This document shows, piece after piece, positions 52,326 to 60,930 of a DNA stretch of 64,000 nucleotides. A model generated the notes under the pieces. That model was not told where the DNA came from, did not search any database, and worked only from the letters and a program-made list of their open reading frames with translations. The stretch comes from Parablautia sp. Marseille-Q6255 (lineage in GTDB: Bacteria; Bacillota; Clostridia; Lachnospirales; Lachnospiraceae): positions 82,286-146,285 of the forward strand of contig NZ_CATNVD010000013.1 in NCBI RefSeq assembly GCF_951230155.1, read 5' to 3'. The position numbers and the translations under genes are program-made. Each line of letters starts with the position of its first letter. Position 1 is the first letter of the stretch.

Positions 52326-52469
52326 AAGTATATTATAGCAAAATATGCAAAAATGTCAATAATGTGAAACCGCCCGATGATATAACACCGGGCGACACAC
52401 GATAACTATACAGTCGCGGAGGACAGTACAATCATCCATCAACAAGAAGATTATACCACAATCCTCCGG

Positions 52470-52491
52470 CACCTGTACAGGTGTATTTTTT
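52470..52491 (+). terminator. Hairpin before the integrase gene
   Basis: CACCTGTACAGGTG palindrome followed by TATTTTTTAT. A terminator isolating the integrase from the toxin region, or an operator. The upstream 52372-52470 has further inverted repeats and no gene. Confidence 0.55.
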
Positions 52492-52531
52492 ATACTCTTT
52501 TTTTCATATGTTTTACAGGAGGATGATGTAT

Positions 52532-53983
52532 ATGAAACAACAGCAAACAGAATCGCTCCGCTATGGCGCGCTCTACGTGCGCGTGAGTACTGACAAGCAG
52601 GAGGAACTTTCCCCCGACGCGCAGAAGCGCCTTGGCCTGGAATATGCCAAAAAGCACAATATCCTGATCCAGCCGGATCACATTTTCATTGACTCCGGTA
52701 TATCCGGCAGGAAAGCCGACAAACGACCGGAATTTCAGCGTATGATCGCAATGGCAAAATCCGATGACCGTCCTTTCTCTGCTATCCTTGTGTGGAAGTT
52801 CTCACGGTTTGCCCGCAATCAGGAAGAAAGCATCGTCTACAAATCTATGCTGCACAGACAATGTGGTGTGGACGTGATCAGCATCACCGAGCCGCTGATC
52901 GACGGTCCGTTTGGTAGCCTGATCGAGCGCATCATCGAGTGGATGGACGAATATTATTCGATCAACCTATCAGGAGAAGTGAGACGCGGCATGACGGAAA
53001 AGGCTATGCGCGGCGGTTACCAGACAACGCCCTGCCTTGGCTATGCATCGCCGGGACACAACCTGCCGTTTACCGTTGTCCCCGAAGAGGCTGATATCGT
53101 AAAATATATATTCGATCAGTATGCAAACAAACACCGCGACGTCACAGCGATCGCACGCAGCCTGAACCGACGGAATATCCTCACCAAAAGAGGGAACACC
53201 TTTGAAAAGCGGAACGTGACATACATTTTAAAGAACAGATTTTACATCGGGAAGGTTATATGGAACGATATAGAGCGTGATGGTGTACATGATACGTTTA
53301 TATCACCTGAGCTGTTTCAGGCTGCAAATGACCGTCTCAGCGCGTCCTACGCGCCAAAGAAACGCCGCAATGTATCTGCCTGTGCGCATTGGCTGTCCGG
53401 TCTGGTAAAATGCTCGACCTGCGGCGCATCTCTCGGATACAATAGGGCGACGCAGCCGTTCTTCCAATGTTGGAAGTATGCGAAGGGCATGCATCCGGGC
53501 AGCTCATGGATCACAGAAAAAGTTTTGATAGACGGTGTACTGGAATACTTTGAACGTCTGCTCGACGGTGAAGAATTTTCTTTTACAGTCCGCTCTTCTG
53601 CCCCTATGCAGGAATTTGATGAAGTTGATATGTACCGCAAAGAGCTTGAGAAGCTGTCTTTCAGGGAAAAGAGGCTGCGTGAAGCGTATGAGGCAGGCGT
53701 GGACACCCTCGAAGAATATCGGTACGGAAAAGAACGTCTCGCAGCTGAACGGGGACGGATCGCTGCTCTGCTTGATGATGCAGCGGCTACTGAAGCGCCA
53801 AGCCAGACTGTCAGTCAGAATGATATGCTCAAGCAGATCAAAAGCGTGTATGATGTGCTGAAAAATGATGCTATCGATTATGAGATAAAAGGAGTATTTA
53901 TACGCTCTGTTGTTGAGGAGATCGTGTGGAACCGCAAAGAGAATACTCTTTCGTTTCATCTGTATAGTCAGGAAAGTTTGTGA
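52532..53983 (+). CDS. int: Large serine recombinase (integrase)
   Basis: A 483-residue integrase. The resolvase domain (about 1-150) has the nucleophile Ser19 in YVRVSTDKQ, the paired Arg in KFSRFARNQEE, and GRKADKRPEF. A recombinase domain follows (YLDMA-type replaced by ARSLNRRNILTKRG), then a zinc-ribbon segment CSTCGASLGYNRA ... FFQCWKYAKG and a coiled coil (about 370-430). The ATG at 52532 follows AGGAGGATG; the longer reading has no ribosome site. It would recombine the attB inside cotJC. The gene ends 18 bases before the attP arm. Confidence 0.93.
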   Translation: MKQQQTESLRYGALYVRVSTDKQEELSPDAQKRLGLEYAKKHNILIQPDHIFIDSGISGRKADKRPEFQRMIAMAKSDDRPFSAILVWKFSRFARNQEESIVYKSMLHRQCGVDVISITEPLIDGPFGSLIERIIEWMDEYYSINLSGEVRRGMTEKAMRGGYQTTPCLGYASPGHNLPFTVVPEEADIVKYIFDQYANKHRDVTAIARSLNRRNILTKRGNTFEKRNVTYILKNRFYIGKVIWNDIERDGVHDTFISPELFQAANDRLSASYAPKKRRNVSACAHWLSGLVKCSTCGASLGYNRATQPFFQCWKYAKGMHPGSSWITEKVLIDGVLEYFERLLDGEEFSFTVRSSAPMQEFDEVDMYRKELEKLSFREKRLREAYEAGVDTLEEYRYGKERLAAERGRIAALLDDAAATEAPSQTVSQNDMLKQIKSVYDVLKNDAIDYEIKGVFIRSVVEEIVWNRKENTLSFHLYSQESL

Positions 53984-54000
53984 AACCCTTATTTTACGGG

Positions 54001-54031
54001 CGTTTCTGCGTTCCATAGGTTACCGCAGTAC
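54001..54031. other. attP arm (right copy)
   Basis: The inverted partner of 12500-12530; the arm ends where the 8-bp centre GGTGGCCC begins. Confidence 0.8.
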
Positions 54032-54040
54032 GGTGGCCCG
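54026..54040 (+). other. attR core
   Basis: CAGTACGGTGGCCCG, identical to attL at 12486-12500. Downstream cotJC continues in frame. The crossover is probably at the central GG of GGTGGCCC, by symmetry of the arms. Confidence 0.93.
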
Positions 54041-54565
54041 GATGGTGAGATGGGCGCTTCGATGCGCTATCTGTCACAGCGGTTCACTGCGCCAAACCGC
54101 ATGGCAATGGCTGTCTTAAATGATGTGGGGACAGAGGAGCTCGCACATCTGGAAATGGTAGCTACGATCGTCCATCAGCTGACGCGTGATCTCACACCAG
54201 AAGAAATAGAGAAAGCAGGCTTCGGCCCGTATTATGTGGATCATACCGTAGGGATCTGGCCGCAGGCGGCAGGCGGCATCCCGTTCAATGCATGTGAGTT
54301 CCAGTCAAAAGGAGATCCGATCACAGATCTCTTTGAAGACCTCGCTGCAGAACAGAAAGCACGCAGTACGTACGACAACATCCTGCGGCTTGTCAAAGAT
54401 CCAGATGTCGCAGATCCAATCCGCTTCCTGCGTGCCAGAGAAATCGTTCACTTCCAGCGTTTCGGTGAAGCGCTGCGCAGCGTTCAGGAAGACCTCGATG
54501 CCAGAAATTTCTATGCATTCAACCCGAGCTTCGATGCTCCCGTTGCCTGCCCGGCGGAGAAATAG
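54026..54565 (+). pseudogene. cotJC: cotJC 3' part, beyond attR
   Basis: The remaining codons of CotJC from QYGGP onward (DGEMGASMRYLSQRF, then ELAHLEMVATIVHQL). It carries manganese-catalase metal ligands (Glu and His in EELAHLEMVA and in REIVHFQRFGEAL). About 180 codons to the stop at 54563-54565. Without excision it has no native start. The complete product would be a coat-localised manganese catalase. Confidence 0.92.
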
Positions 54566-54567
54566 CG

Positions 54568-55065
54568 ATGCGAAAAGAGTTAAAGGAAGCACTTTCTGTC
54601 ATTCTTCATTCGCTGCCTGATGCGTATGCGTTTCTTTATGGGCACAGCCGCGACTGTGCGGTAAATGGCACGGTTTTCTTTTATTCGCTTTGGGACGGTA
54701 CGCTCATGGTTGCCGACGTGACCGGACTCCCGGCTAACGATGCTGTATGTAACGGACAGATGTTTGGTTTTCATATCCATGAAGGGAGCCGCTGCAGCGG
54801 TGACCCGGAAGATCCCTTTGCTGATACAAAGGGGCACTTCAATCCACTGGACTGCCGACATCCGTATCACGCCGGAGATCTGCCGCCCCTGATGGGCGCC
54901 CGCGGATACGCACTTAGTATCTTTTATACTGACCGTTTTTATCCGGAGGAAATCATCGGAAAAACTGTCGTGATCCATGATATGCCGGATGACTTTCATA
55001 CACAGCCTTCCGGAAATTCCGGCACAAAGATCGCCTGCGGCGAAATAAAAGAAAACAAAATGTAA
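54568..55065 (+). CDS. Cu/Zn-type superoxide dismutase family protein
   Basis: A 165-residue protein of the SodC family. Metal ligands are visible: FHIHEGSRC (two His), TKGHFNP (bridging His), HPYHAGDLP, and DDFHTQPSGNSGTKIACGEI (His and the conserved end). The Cys pair in SRCSGD and IACGEI would form the disulfide. No signal peptide is seen, so it is cytosolic or spore-deposited. It starts two bases after cotJC, suggesting a shared message with catalase; the prophage cuts it off from the cotJ promoter. Confidence 0.85.
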   Translation: MRKELKEALSVILHSLPDAYAFLYGHSRDCAVNGTVFFYSLWDGTLMVADVTGLPANDAVCNGQMFGFHIHEGSRCSGDPEDPFADTKGHFNPLDCRHPYHAGDLPPLMGARGYALSIFYTDRFYPEEIIGKTVVIHDMPDDFHTQPSGNSGTKIACGEIKENKM

Positions 55066-55080
55066 CAAAGAACACTGAGC

Positions 55081-55140
55081 TGCTGCCGGATATGTTTGCA
55101 CAGCCCGCTTCAGGGCGGCTGTGAAGGTATTCCGGCAGCA
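55081..55140. terminator. Convergent hairpin between sod and the HAD gene
   Basis: A perfect 10-bp inverted repeat (TGCTGCCGGA / TCCGGCAGCA) encloses a second hairpin (CACAGCC / GGCTGTG). No strong U-run, but the place between convergent genes fits a terminator. Confidence 0.55.
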
Positions 55141-55143
55141 TTC

Positions 55144-55800
55144 TTACCTGCCCTGACTGCAGATCCACTGTCCGATCTCCGCTGCCGTACTCACAAATGC
55201 CCTGGCCTCCACTTTATGATCCGGCGCCGGATCATAAAGCCCATATCCATACGTTGCAGCAAGGAAATCAACTCCCGCCTGTTTTGCCCCTCTGGCATCG
55301 TATTCACTGTCTCCGACAAAGACTGCCTCCTCCGGCAGGATCTCAAGTGTCCGCAGGCAGGACTGGAGCATCTGCGCTTTTGTCTGTACATGATCTCCTT
55401 TTGCGCCGCATACAATTTCAAAATATGTCAGAAGTCCCAGCCGCTCCAGCATGGTCCGGGCAAATATTTCATCTGAAAAAGTAATAACTCCAAGATGCAT
55501 TCCGGATGCCCGGAGCCTTTGAAGCGTCTCTTCTATCCCCGCGCAGGCTGTTACCTCCTCTTTTTCTCTTTCCTTATAATAGATCTGGTAAAATGTGACT
55601 GCTCTGGCAATCTGCGTCTCATCCATTTTGCACAGCTCCCGGAATACCAGCGGCAGCGGCGCACCGATCGCCCTGCGCACAAAAGCAGCGCCCCCAAATT
55701 CCATTTCCATCTTTTTCATTGTCCACTCATACGCGTGACAGATTGCTTCATAAGAATCCACAAGCGTACCATCCATATCGAATAATGCACACCGGTACAT
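55144..55800 (-). CDS. HAD-superfamily hydrolase (phosphoglycolate-phosphatase-like)
   Basis: A 218-residue phosphatase. Motif I is LFDMDGTLVDS (nucleophile Asp), motif II ITFSD, motif III Lys in DHVQTKAQM, motif IV FVGDSEYDARGAKQAG. A helical cap lies between motifs I and II. It resembles Gph/PhnX-type enzymes that act on small phosphate esters; the substrate cannot be told. Single gene, convergent with sod. Confidence 0.88.
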   Translation of the reverse strand: MYRCALFDMDGTLVDSYEAICHAYEWTMKKMEMEFGGAAFVRRAIGAPLPLVFRELCKMDETQIARAVTFYQIYYKEREKEEVTACAGIEETLQRLRASGMHLGVITFSDEIFARTMLERLGLLTYFEIVCGAKGDHVQTKAQMLQSCLRTLEILPEEAVFVGDSEYDARGAKQAGVDFLAATYGYGLYDPAPDHKVEARAFVSTAAEIGQWICSQGR

Positions 55801-55940
55801 ATTATTTTCCTTTCTCCTGTATATTCAGCCACTTCTGCCATTTCAGATTTCTTCACACAGTTTTGCCATTTTCAGGAGTTTTATGCAATCAGCAAAAACC
55901 GCGCCGTCTTACAAAAGCCCCGGCACGGCGCCGCCTGATT

Positions 55941-56555
55941 TTATATGCCCAGTATCTGCAGCAGCTCCGGATGTCTGCGCAGAGGATCATACACCGCTAT
56001 GTGATCCGGCTCTGCACTCCTGTCTGTAAATGCCGGAAACAAAAAACCACATTCCGGGGTTCCCGGCTCATACTCCCCCACAAGCGGGCAGACCGCACAG
56101 ATCAGATACTCAAATACCTCTTCTGATTCCCACAGCCGTTCTTTATCTGCTGCCTTTACAGGTATATCATAGCGATCATGAAAAAACAAAACTGCATATT
56201 CCCTGTCACTGCGATACTGTTCTATCATCAGATCATAAAAGGTATCCAGCAAAGCGTCATTTTTCAGTCCGCACTCCTTTATTGCCGTCAGCAGCTGATG
56301 CATCGCCGCAGCCTGACCTCCTGTTTTTGAAAAACTGTATTTTTTCAGCTCTACGTTCGTTTCCGAAAACGGAATTGTTTTGGCAATACTGAGATTTCTG
56401 CTCCTCTCGACAGATGACAGCTTCAGAAAATTCACATTAAAGCTTCCGTCAAATTCACCATTGCAATCCACATAACATCCCGCGATCCTTGTAAACGATG
56501 TCCGCGACAGCGTCATGCGTCTCGTCAGTTCCAACATATCTTCCCGGTTTATCAT
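55941..56555 (-). CDS. DUF4317 protein, short form
   Basis: A 204-residue protein of the DUF4317 family (TRIAGCYVDCNGEFDGSF, FFHDRYDIPVKA, YLICAVCPLVGEYEPG, FLFPAFTDRS). Typical members in Clostridia are about 350-400 residues. This one ends soon after the FPAF motif and so covers only the first half. I start at 56555 (MINREDMLEL), preceded by GGGAGA. The family is uncharacterised. Confidence 0.78.
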   Translation of the reverse strand: MINREDMLELTRRMTLSRTSFTRIAGCYVDCNGEFDGSFNVNFLKLSSVERSRNLSIAKTIPFSETNVELKKYSFSKTGGQAAAMHQLLTAIKECGLKNDALLDTFYDLMIEQYRSDREYAVLFFHDRYDIPVKAADKERLWESEEVFEYLICAVCPLVGEYEPGTPECGFLFPAFTDRSAEPDHIAVYDPLRRHPELLQILGI

Positions 56556-56723
56556 ATTCAAATATCTCCCTGTGATAGAAATTTTATCCATAATAAAAAT
56601 CATTATTGATTTCCTTGATTCTGTATTTATTTTATGATATTATTGCAAAGTATGTCAATCTTTTAACAGGCAACGGCATACTATTTTTACACTATTTATT
56701 GCAAAAGCAAAGGAGAACAAGGC

Positions 56724-58103
56724 ATGCAGAAAAAAGCAAAACCTGTATTCCCCGGCGGTGTGCATCCGACCGATGGCTATGACAAAGCGCTGTCCATGGA
56801 TGCCGCAGTGCAGCAATACTGGCCTGAGCTTGTCACGATTCTATCCGAGCAGTCTTTCGGAGGCAAATGTCAGCTTCTGGTATCCCCCGGCGAATATGTA
56901 AAAGAAGGCCAGCTCATCGGCACTCCCGATGCATTTATGGCCGCTCCTGTGCACGCCAGCGTAAGCGGTACTGTCCTGGACGTCAAAGAAGTGATGAATC
57001 AGGGACGCAGCATTGTAGCGTGCATCATAAAACGCGAAGAAAAACCGTCCGATCCGACAGCGGATTATAAAGGCAGCGTGGTAAAGATCCACGACATCTC
57101 CCGGGAGGATATTCTTACCGGGATCCGTGACGGCGGCCTTACAGGAATGGGCGGGGCAGGCTTCCCGACACATAAAAAATATGAAACAGACAAATCGATC
57201 GATGCCCTTTTGATCAACGGCGCAGAATGCGAACCATTTTTAACCTGTGACTATCGTCTCATGCTTGAAGAGGGCTGTTCTTTGATCAATGGCGTCCGGC
57301 TTCTTTTAAAGGGCTCCAAAGCGTCAAAGGCTTATATCTGTATCGAGGACAATAAGCCGCAGGCAGCTCAGAATCTGATCCGAATCCTGTCGCAGGCAAA
57401 AGCAGACGGCTGCATGGATGCCAGTGAGGACATTGAAGTAAAAGTGCTTCCCACCAAATATCCTCAGGGCGGCGAGCGCCAGCTCATTCAGGCAGTCCTC
57501 CACCGTGAAGTACCAATGGGCGGCCTTCCTGCAGATGTTGGCGTGATCGTATCGAATGTCGCGACTGCCAGAGCCGCAGCTGACATGATACTTGGAGGGC
57601 GTCCTCTCACCAGACGGATTGTTACTGTTACCGGATGCGTAAAGCAGCCTGGAAACTATCTTGTGCCGATCGGTACTTCTGCAAAAGAGCTGATACAGCT
57701 TTGTGGAGGTGTCACAGCAGAGAAAAACCGTATCATTGCAGGTGGTCCGATGACAGGTCCCTGCGTCGCCTCTGACTGGAATGATGGCGATGAGCTCTTT
57801 TATGTAACAAAAAATACTTCCGGTATTCTGGTGCTTCCGGAATCTGCCTGGGAAGAGCAGCCATGTATCCGCTGCGCCGGATGTGCAAATGTCTGCCCGG
57901 TAGGACTTGTCCCATATCAGATCGAGTTTGCCTTTTTGGAAGGAGATTATGATCTGTGCGAGCAGCTTTATGCAAGCGAATGTATTGCCTGCGGCTGCTG
58001 CTCCTATATCTGCCCGGCCAAAAGAGAGCTCACTGTGCGCACCCGCATGGCCCGGGACACAGTAAAACAGAGAATGCGAGAAAGGGCGGTAAAAAAATCA
58101 TGA
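56724..58103 (+). CDS. rnfC: RnfC-like electron-transport subunit
   Basis: A 459-residue membrane-associated subunit of an Rnf-type (ferredoxin:NAD) redox pump. It has an N-terminal barrel-sandwich domain, an NADH/FMN-binding Rossmann-type domain (GLTGMGGAGFPTHKKY, INGAECEPFLTCDYRLM), an SLBB-like segment (VTGCVKQPGNYLVPIGTS), and two 4Fe-4S motifs: CIRCAGCANVCPVG and CIACGCCSYICP. First gene of a four-gene cluster; the stop overlaps rnfD by four bases. Confidence 0.92.
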   Translation: MQKKAKPVFPGGVHPTDGYDKALSMDAAVQQYWPELVTILSEQSFGGKCQLLVSPGEYVKEGQLIGTPDAFMAAPVHASVSGTVLDVKEVMNQGRSIVACIIKREEKPSDPTADYKGSVVKIHDISREDILTGIRDGGLTGMGGAGFPTHKKYETDKSIDALLINGAECEPFLTCDYRLMLEEGCSLINGVRLLLKGSKASKAYICIEDNKPQAAQNLIRILSQAKADGCMDASEDIEVKVLPTKYPQGGERQLIQAVLHREVPMGGLPADVGVIVSNVATARAAADMILGGRPLTRRIVTVTGCVKQPGNYLVPIGTSAKELIQLCGGVTAEKNRIIAGGPMTGPCVASDWNDGDELFYVTKNTSGILVLPESAWEEQPCIRCAGCANVCPVGLVPYQIEFAFLEGDYDLCEQLYASECIACGCCSYICPAKRELTVRTRMARDTVKQRMRERAVKKS

Positions 58104-59041
58104 GTCAGGCAAAAGTAATAAACGGACCTCACGTGCGCACCCCGCAGAGTACAAGAAATATCATGCTTCAGGTATCTGTTTCTCTGCTTCCCGCACTGCT
58201 TGGTTCCGTCTGGTTTTTTGGAATCCGCGCTCTCTATCTGACCGCACTTTCTGTTGTCGTTTGCGTGCTTTCCGAATATCTCTGGCAAAAACTCACCAAA
58301 AAGCAGGTCACTGCAGGAGATTTCAGTGCCGTTGTCACCGGCATCCTCCTTGCCTTCAATATGCCAGTGACGGTTCCCTCATGGGTCATCGTCCTTACCG
58401 CTGTTTTCAGCATTGTCGTTGTCAAACAGATGTTTGGCGGTATTGGAAATAACTTTGTCAATCCTGCACTGATGGGACGCCTTCTGGCAATGGTCGTATG
58501 GCCAGGAACTGTGATGCAGTACGTGGCACCACAGACAGTCGCTGCTGACGCCGTTTCCAGTGCTACCGTTCTTGGCGCAGTAAAAGGCGGCGGTGAAGCC
58601 GGATACAGCTATTTGCAGATGTTTCTGGGCGAGGTCCCCGGAGCGATCGGTGAAACGAGCAAGCTGCTTTTACTGATCGGCTTTGCATATATGTGCTACA
58701 AAGGAATTGTCAACATCGAAGCTGCGTTCACGTATATTGCGACGGTACTGCTGCTGACCTTTATTTTCGGGCCATCCGGTCTGTTTACCGGCGATATCCT
58801 TCTCAATCTGCTCGGCGGCGGCCTGATCATGGGAGGCTGCTATATGCTGACAGATTACGCCTTCATCACAAGGCGCGGGCGGCTGCTCTACGCAGTTACT
58901 GCCGGAGTCATCACCGCTGCAATCCGCATTTTCAGTAATTATCCGGAAGGGATCTGTTTCGGGATCCTGACTGCAAACTGCCTTGCAGGTGCATTATCCC
59001 TGCTTTACAAAAAACATGTATACGGAACCAAGAAAGCATAA
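58100..59041 (+). CDS. rnfD: RnfD-like membrane subunit
   Basis: A 313-residue protein with about ten transmembrane segments. Family patterns include LSEYLWQKLTKK, VTGILLAFNMPVTVPSW, GGIGNNFVNPALMGR and the FMN-attachment-type motif VSSATVLGA, where the Thr is flavinylated by ApbE in related proteins. The ATG at 58100 is inside the rnfC stop (ATGA); the longer frame begins in rnfC and is not supported. Confidence 0.92.
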   Translation: MSQAKVINGPHVRTPQSTRNIMLQVSVSLLPALLGSVWFFGIRALYLTALSVVVCVLSEYLWQKLTKKQVTAGDFSAVVTGILLAFNMPVTVPSWVIVLTAVFSIVVVKQMFGGIGNNFVNPALMGRLLAMVVWPGTVMQYVAPQTVAADAVSSATVLGAVKGGGEAGYSYLQMFLGEVPGAIGETSKLLLLIGFAYMCYKGIVNIEAAFTYIATVLLLTFIFGPSGLFTGDILLNLLGGGLIMGGCYMLTDYAFITRRGRLLYAVTAGVITAAIRIFSNYPEGICFGILTANCLAGALSLLYKKHVYGTKKA

Positions 59042-59055
59042 CGGAGGACATCATT

Positions 59056-60051
59056 ATGAAAAATAAAGAAGTAAGAGGCGTTTTGGCGCTCGTACTTGTA
59101 ACAGCTCTTTCCTTCGGCGTGATCGCCGGATCCAGAGTACTTTCACAGAATATGGCTGCTTCTGACAGCGCTGCCGGCACACCGGCCGCACCATCAGAGG
59201 CAACGTTCACAGAAGAATTTGATACAGCCGGATCAGAAACAATCGACCGTGCAGGTAAGACACAGGATGGCTATCTCGTAACGGTACGGGAAAAAGGATA
59301 CGGCGGAGATATTGTAATGAACGTTTTCTTTGATGACACTGCCTCTGTGATCGCCAAGGTGGAGGTCACAGAATTATCTGAGACACAGGGTGTCGGATCA
59401 AAAATCGCAGAAGCAGACTTTTTAAGCCAGTTTGAAGGACAGGCTGCCCCTGTAGCGCTTGCCGGAGCCGAAGCTGCCGCTGATAACGCAGCTGATCAGG
59501 CCGAAGCAGTAAAAGCACTGGACAGTGCAGAGCTTTCTGATGGCACCTACGAGGCAAAAACGGAAGCTCCGGATGACAGCGGCTTTATTGACCAGGTATC
59601 AATTACTGTAAAAGATGGAAAGATTACCTCTGTCAGCTGGGATGCTGTCACAGCGGACGGAGCAAAGAAAAGTGTTATGTCCGAAAATGGCGAATATACA
59701 ATGACAGAAGACGGTCTTACCTGGAAAGAACAGGCAGAAGCGCTTGCTGCTGCCCTGATCGAGAATCAGTCTCTCTCCAGTCTCACAATGGACGAGCAGG
59801 GTAAAACAGACGTTGTATCCGGTGTCAGCATCTCGATCGGCGGTTTTGTTGATCTTGCACGCCAGTGCCTGGAACAGGCTGCCGGCATAGAACCGGAAAC
59901 ACAGGCACCTGCTGATGACGCTGCAGTTGCCGAAACAGAAGGTACGTCCGGCGCTTCCCAGATCGATGCCATCTCTGGTGCAACCATTTCTTCTACAGCA
60001 GCTGTAAAAGGAATCAATGATGCGTATGAATTTTTACAGACAGTAAAATAA
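59056..60051 (+). CDS. rnfG: RnfG-like flavoprotein with a nested FMN_bind-type domain
   Basis: A 331-residue membrane-anchored, outward-facing protein. N-terminal transmembrane helix at about 8-27. An FMN_bind domain begins at about 55-115 and is completed only at the end by DAISGATIS, with the flavinylation Thr310. Between these halves (about 145-275) sits a second FMN_bind/pilin-like domain (SDGTYEAKTE, VKDGKITSVSWDAV, DVVSGVSIS). Normal RnfG is about 200 residues, so the insert explains the size. ApbE, encoded convergently nearby, is the likely flavin transferase. Confidence 0.88.
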   Translation: MKNKEVRGVLALVLVTALSFGVIAGSRVLSQNMAASDSAAGTPAAPSEATFTEEFDTAGSETIDRAGKTQDGYLVTVREKGYGGDIVMNVFFDDTASVIAKVEVTELSETQGVGSKIAEADFLSQFEGQAAPVALAGAEAAADNAADQAEAVKALDSAELSDGTYEAKTEAPDDSGFIDQVSITVKDGKITSVSWDAVTADGAKKSVMSENGEYTMTEDGLTWKEQAEALAAALIENQSLSSLTMDEQGKTDVVSGVSISIGGFVDLARQCLEQAAGIEPETQAPADDAAVAETEGTSGASQIDAISGATISSTAAVKGINDAYEFLQTVK

Positions 60052-60069
60052 GAAAATGGAGGATCTGAT

Positions 60070-60837
60070 ATGACATTAAAATATCCGGCAGAAGCCTTTG
60101 CCCTTGGTGTCATCCTGTTTTCTACCGGGATGAAAGAAGCCTTTGCCGCCGGGATTCTGATAATTCTGACTGTGGTGTTCGCAGAGCTTCTTAAAAATCT
60201 TCTGGAAAAGGCGATCCCTGCATGGAGTTTAAAACTCTGTGTGCCAATTGCCAGCGCAGCTCTATGCGCTTCTGTATTTCTGGTCGGATTTTCTGCACTT
60301 GGTACAGAACTTTCCACAGAAATCTGGATCATGACTCTTGTGATCGGACTACTGTGTGCACGACACGTACTTTCGGATTCCGTACAGGCAGATTACGGTG
60401 ATCTTATGTGGGAATCCGCTATCGCATGGGGCTTTTGGATACTGCTCTCTATCGTCCGCGAATTCATGGGAAATGGAACTGTTTTCGGCAATTTCCTTAT
60501 TCAGACGGACATTCAGTCCGCCACTTTCCTGGAGAGCACCTTTGCTTTCCTGACAAGCGGGCTTGTATTGGCATTTACAAATGGCGTCTTAAAAAAGAGC
60601 TGTATAAAATTGAACAGCCTGTTAGTTTTTATCCCTGCCGCAATTTTTGTACGTCCATTCACAATGGACAGTTTTGGCAAGCTGGTAGGAATTGCATGGG
60701 CAATCCTCGTTCCGGTCGTACTCTTCTTATCTGTAAAACAAATACTGAAATTTTCCCGTACCGGAAAAGCATACCGCGGGCTTCCGTCTGATATGCTTGC
60801 TGCTGGCTTTATTTATATGATCTTGAGTATTTATTAA
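60070..60837 (+). CDS. RnfE/RnfA-family-like membrane protein
   Basis: A 255-residue protein with about seven transmembrane segments. The segment VREFMGNGTVFG resembles the REILGxGxxFG motif of RnfE; the first half has the layout of the same family. It is longer and more divergent than normal RnfE or RnfA. It takes the place normally held by rnfE-rnfA-rnfB, none of which is present as a separate gene here. A strong terminator follows. Confidence 0.65.
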   Translation: MTLKYPAEAFALGVILFSTGMKEAFAAGILIILTVVFAELLKNLLEKAIPAWSLKLCVPIASAALCASVFLVGFSALGTELSTEIWIMTLVIGLLCARHVLSDSVQADYGDLMWESAIAWGFWILLSIVREFMGNGTVFGNFLIQTDIQSATFLESTFAFLTSGLVLAFTNGVLKKSCIKLNSLLVFIPAAIFVRPFTMDSFGKLVGIAWAILVPVVLFLSVKQILKFSRTGKAYRGLPSDMLAAGFIYMILSIY

Positions 60838-60886
60838 AAAGAAAGGTTCCAAAAGTAATGATACAACTTTTGGAACCTTTCTTTTT
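60836..60886. terminator. Strong bidirectional terminator after the rnf cluster
   Basis: A perfect 20-bp inverted repeat (60836-60855 and 60867-60886), A-rich outer left and U-rich outer right, between convergent genes. Confidence 0.9.
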
Positions 60887-60930
60887 GTCTTGCTTTTTTG
60901 CCTCACTGCATCTGTGTCCCGCGCATGCCC

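Larger units (their letters stand above)
12486..54040. mobile_element. Integrated siphovirus-type prophage in cotJC
   Basis: About 41.5 kb between two copies of a 15-bp core that lies inside the cotJC coding sequence. Contents follow a temperate siphovirus plan: serine integrase, repressor/Cro pair, replication genes, late regulator, terminase, portal, capsid, tail, holin and endolysin. The structural genes all read on the minus strand; the repressor side and integrase read plus. The terminase large-subunit gene is disrupted, so self-packaging is doubtful. All other expected modules appear intact. Confidence 0.95.

Noticed and set aside
57956..58099. Upstream extension of RnfD
   Set aside because: It runs in a second frame through the iron-sulfur region of rnfC. 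The start at 58100 overlaps the rnfC stop as usual in operons.
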